Positions 62,016 through 64,000 of a stretch of 64,000 bases of DNA are shown piece by piece; position 1 is the stretch's first letter; each line of letters begins with the position of its first letter. The stretch lies in contig NZ_CP020947.1 in NCBI RefSeq assembly GCF_000172795.2, positions 3,493,501 to 3,557,500 of the forward strand. Reading direction: 5' to 3'. This stretch comes from Rhizobium sp. CIAT894 (lineage in GTDB: Bacteria; Pseudomonadota; Alphaproteobacteria; Rhizobiales; Rhizobiaceae). A model generated the notes under the pieces. That model was given only the letters and a program-made list of their open reading frames with translations. It searched no databases and had not been told where the DNA came from. The position numbers were made by a program, and so were the translations under genes.

Positions 62016-62219
62016 GGCAAAGCGCAACTTATGTTTGAGAAGCTGGGGGATGAGGCGGTAGTCAGTAGCCATTAGGCAATAGTGACTAGCGTCATCGCAT
62101 TTTTTTGAACACGTCTTTGATGTTTGCGAGGGAAGAGGCGGAGCAGTTTACTACTCACTACTCGCTACTGCCTATTCACTACTCACTATCGAACTTTGTT
62201 CGATGAGCACAGTCAATGA
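62016..62219. other. 23S-5S spacer with imperfect hairpin
   Basis: About 200 bp of rRNA spacer. It includes a 26-nt inverted repeat, 62064-62089 against 62158-62183, matching at about 20 of 26 positions. The second arm sits in a CACTACTC-like tandem tract (62149-62190). It is probably an rRNA-processing or spacer structure, common in rhizobial rRNA spacers. Confidence 0.6.

Positions 62220-64000
<1,781 letters not shown>

Noticed and set aside
62149..62190. Possible CRISPR-like or minisatellite array in the rRNA spacer
   Set aside because: The tract is only about 40 bp with imperfect short units and no spacers of uniform length. I saw no CRISPR array anywhere in the window.

Overview
The window reads as chromosomal DNA of a Rhizobium-type alphaproteobacterium of the R. 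leguminosarum/R. etli kind. It is GC-rich, with rhizobial gene families, AT-rich promoters, a rhizobial palindromic repeat near 27.85 kb, and the 3' end of an rRNA operon (23S, 5S, tRNA-fMet, all minus strand) at the right edge. Genes were named by reading the proteins; no database search was run.

Layout. (1) 1-3.6 kb: end of a sugar import and catabolism operon (permease, SIS isomerase, PfkB kinase, ABC ATPase). (2) 3.6-19.2 kb: a surface-polysaccharide locus. A Crp-type regulator heads a leftward operon (two glycosyltransferases, Wzx flippase, GH16 glycanase). A divergent operon carries a sugar transferase, Wzc-like copolymerase, GT2, ExoF-like exporter and Wzy-like polymerase. A small membrane protein and two more glycosyltransferases follow. 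(3) 19.4-21.6 kb: a shrunken paralogous copy of the same module, with regulator, decayed sugar transferase and small membrane protein. An acyltransferase, a PQQ glucose dehydrogenase and a cyclase-TPR protein come next. (4) 27.9-33 kb: a second sugar ABC system with a FadR-type regulator and a sugar dehydrogenase-like protein, then a DUF808 protein. (5) 34.4-61.7 kb: a mosaic of catabolic genes that I read as an island placed at the 3' end of tRNA-fMet. (6) 61.7-64 kb: the rRNA operon end.

The island holds a glutarate/glutaryl-CoA operon (gcdH, 3-hydroxyacyl-CoA dehydrogenase, ETF-QO, CoA-transferase, broken etfB). It also has a P450-ferredoxin operon with a truncated reductase, and an aromatic-acid cluster. 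That cluster comprises a GntR regulator, extradiol dioxygenase, hydrolase, Ldh2 dehydrogenase, MhpA-type hydroxylase, branched-chain-type ABC importer, cupin, alcohol dehydrogenase and FAH-fold hydrolase. Its promoters share a TTTCGAAA-type palindrome. A patch with pntAB, gene stumps and an IS remnant splits the cluster.

The most notable observations are the duplicated regulator/sugar-transferase/small-membrane-protein module with one decaying copy, the 16-bp tRNA-end duplication bounding about 27 kb, and the shared palindrome that seems to tie the aromatic operons together.
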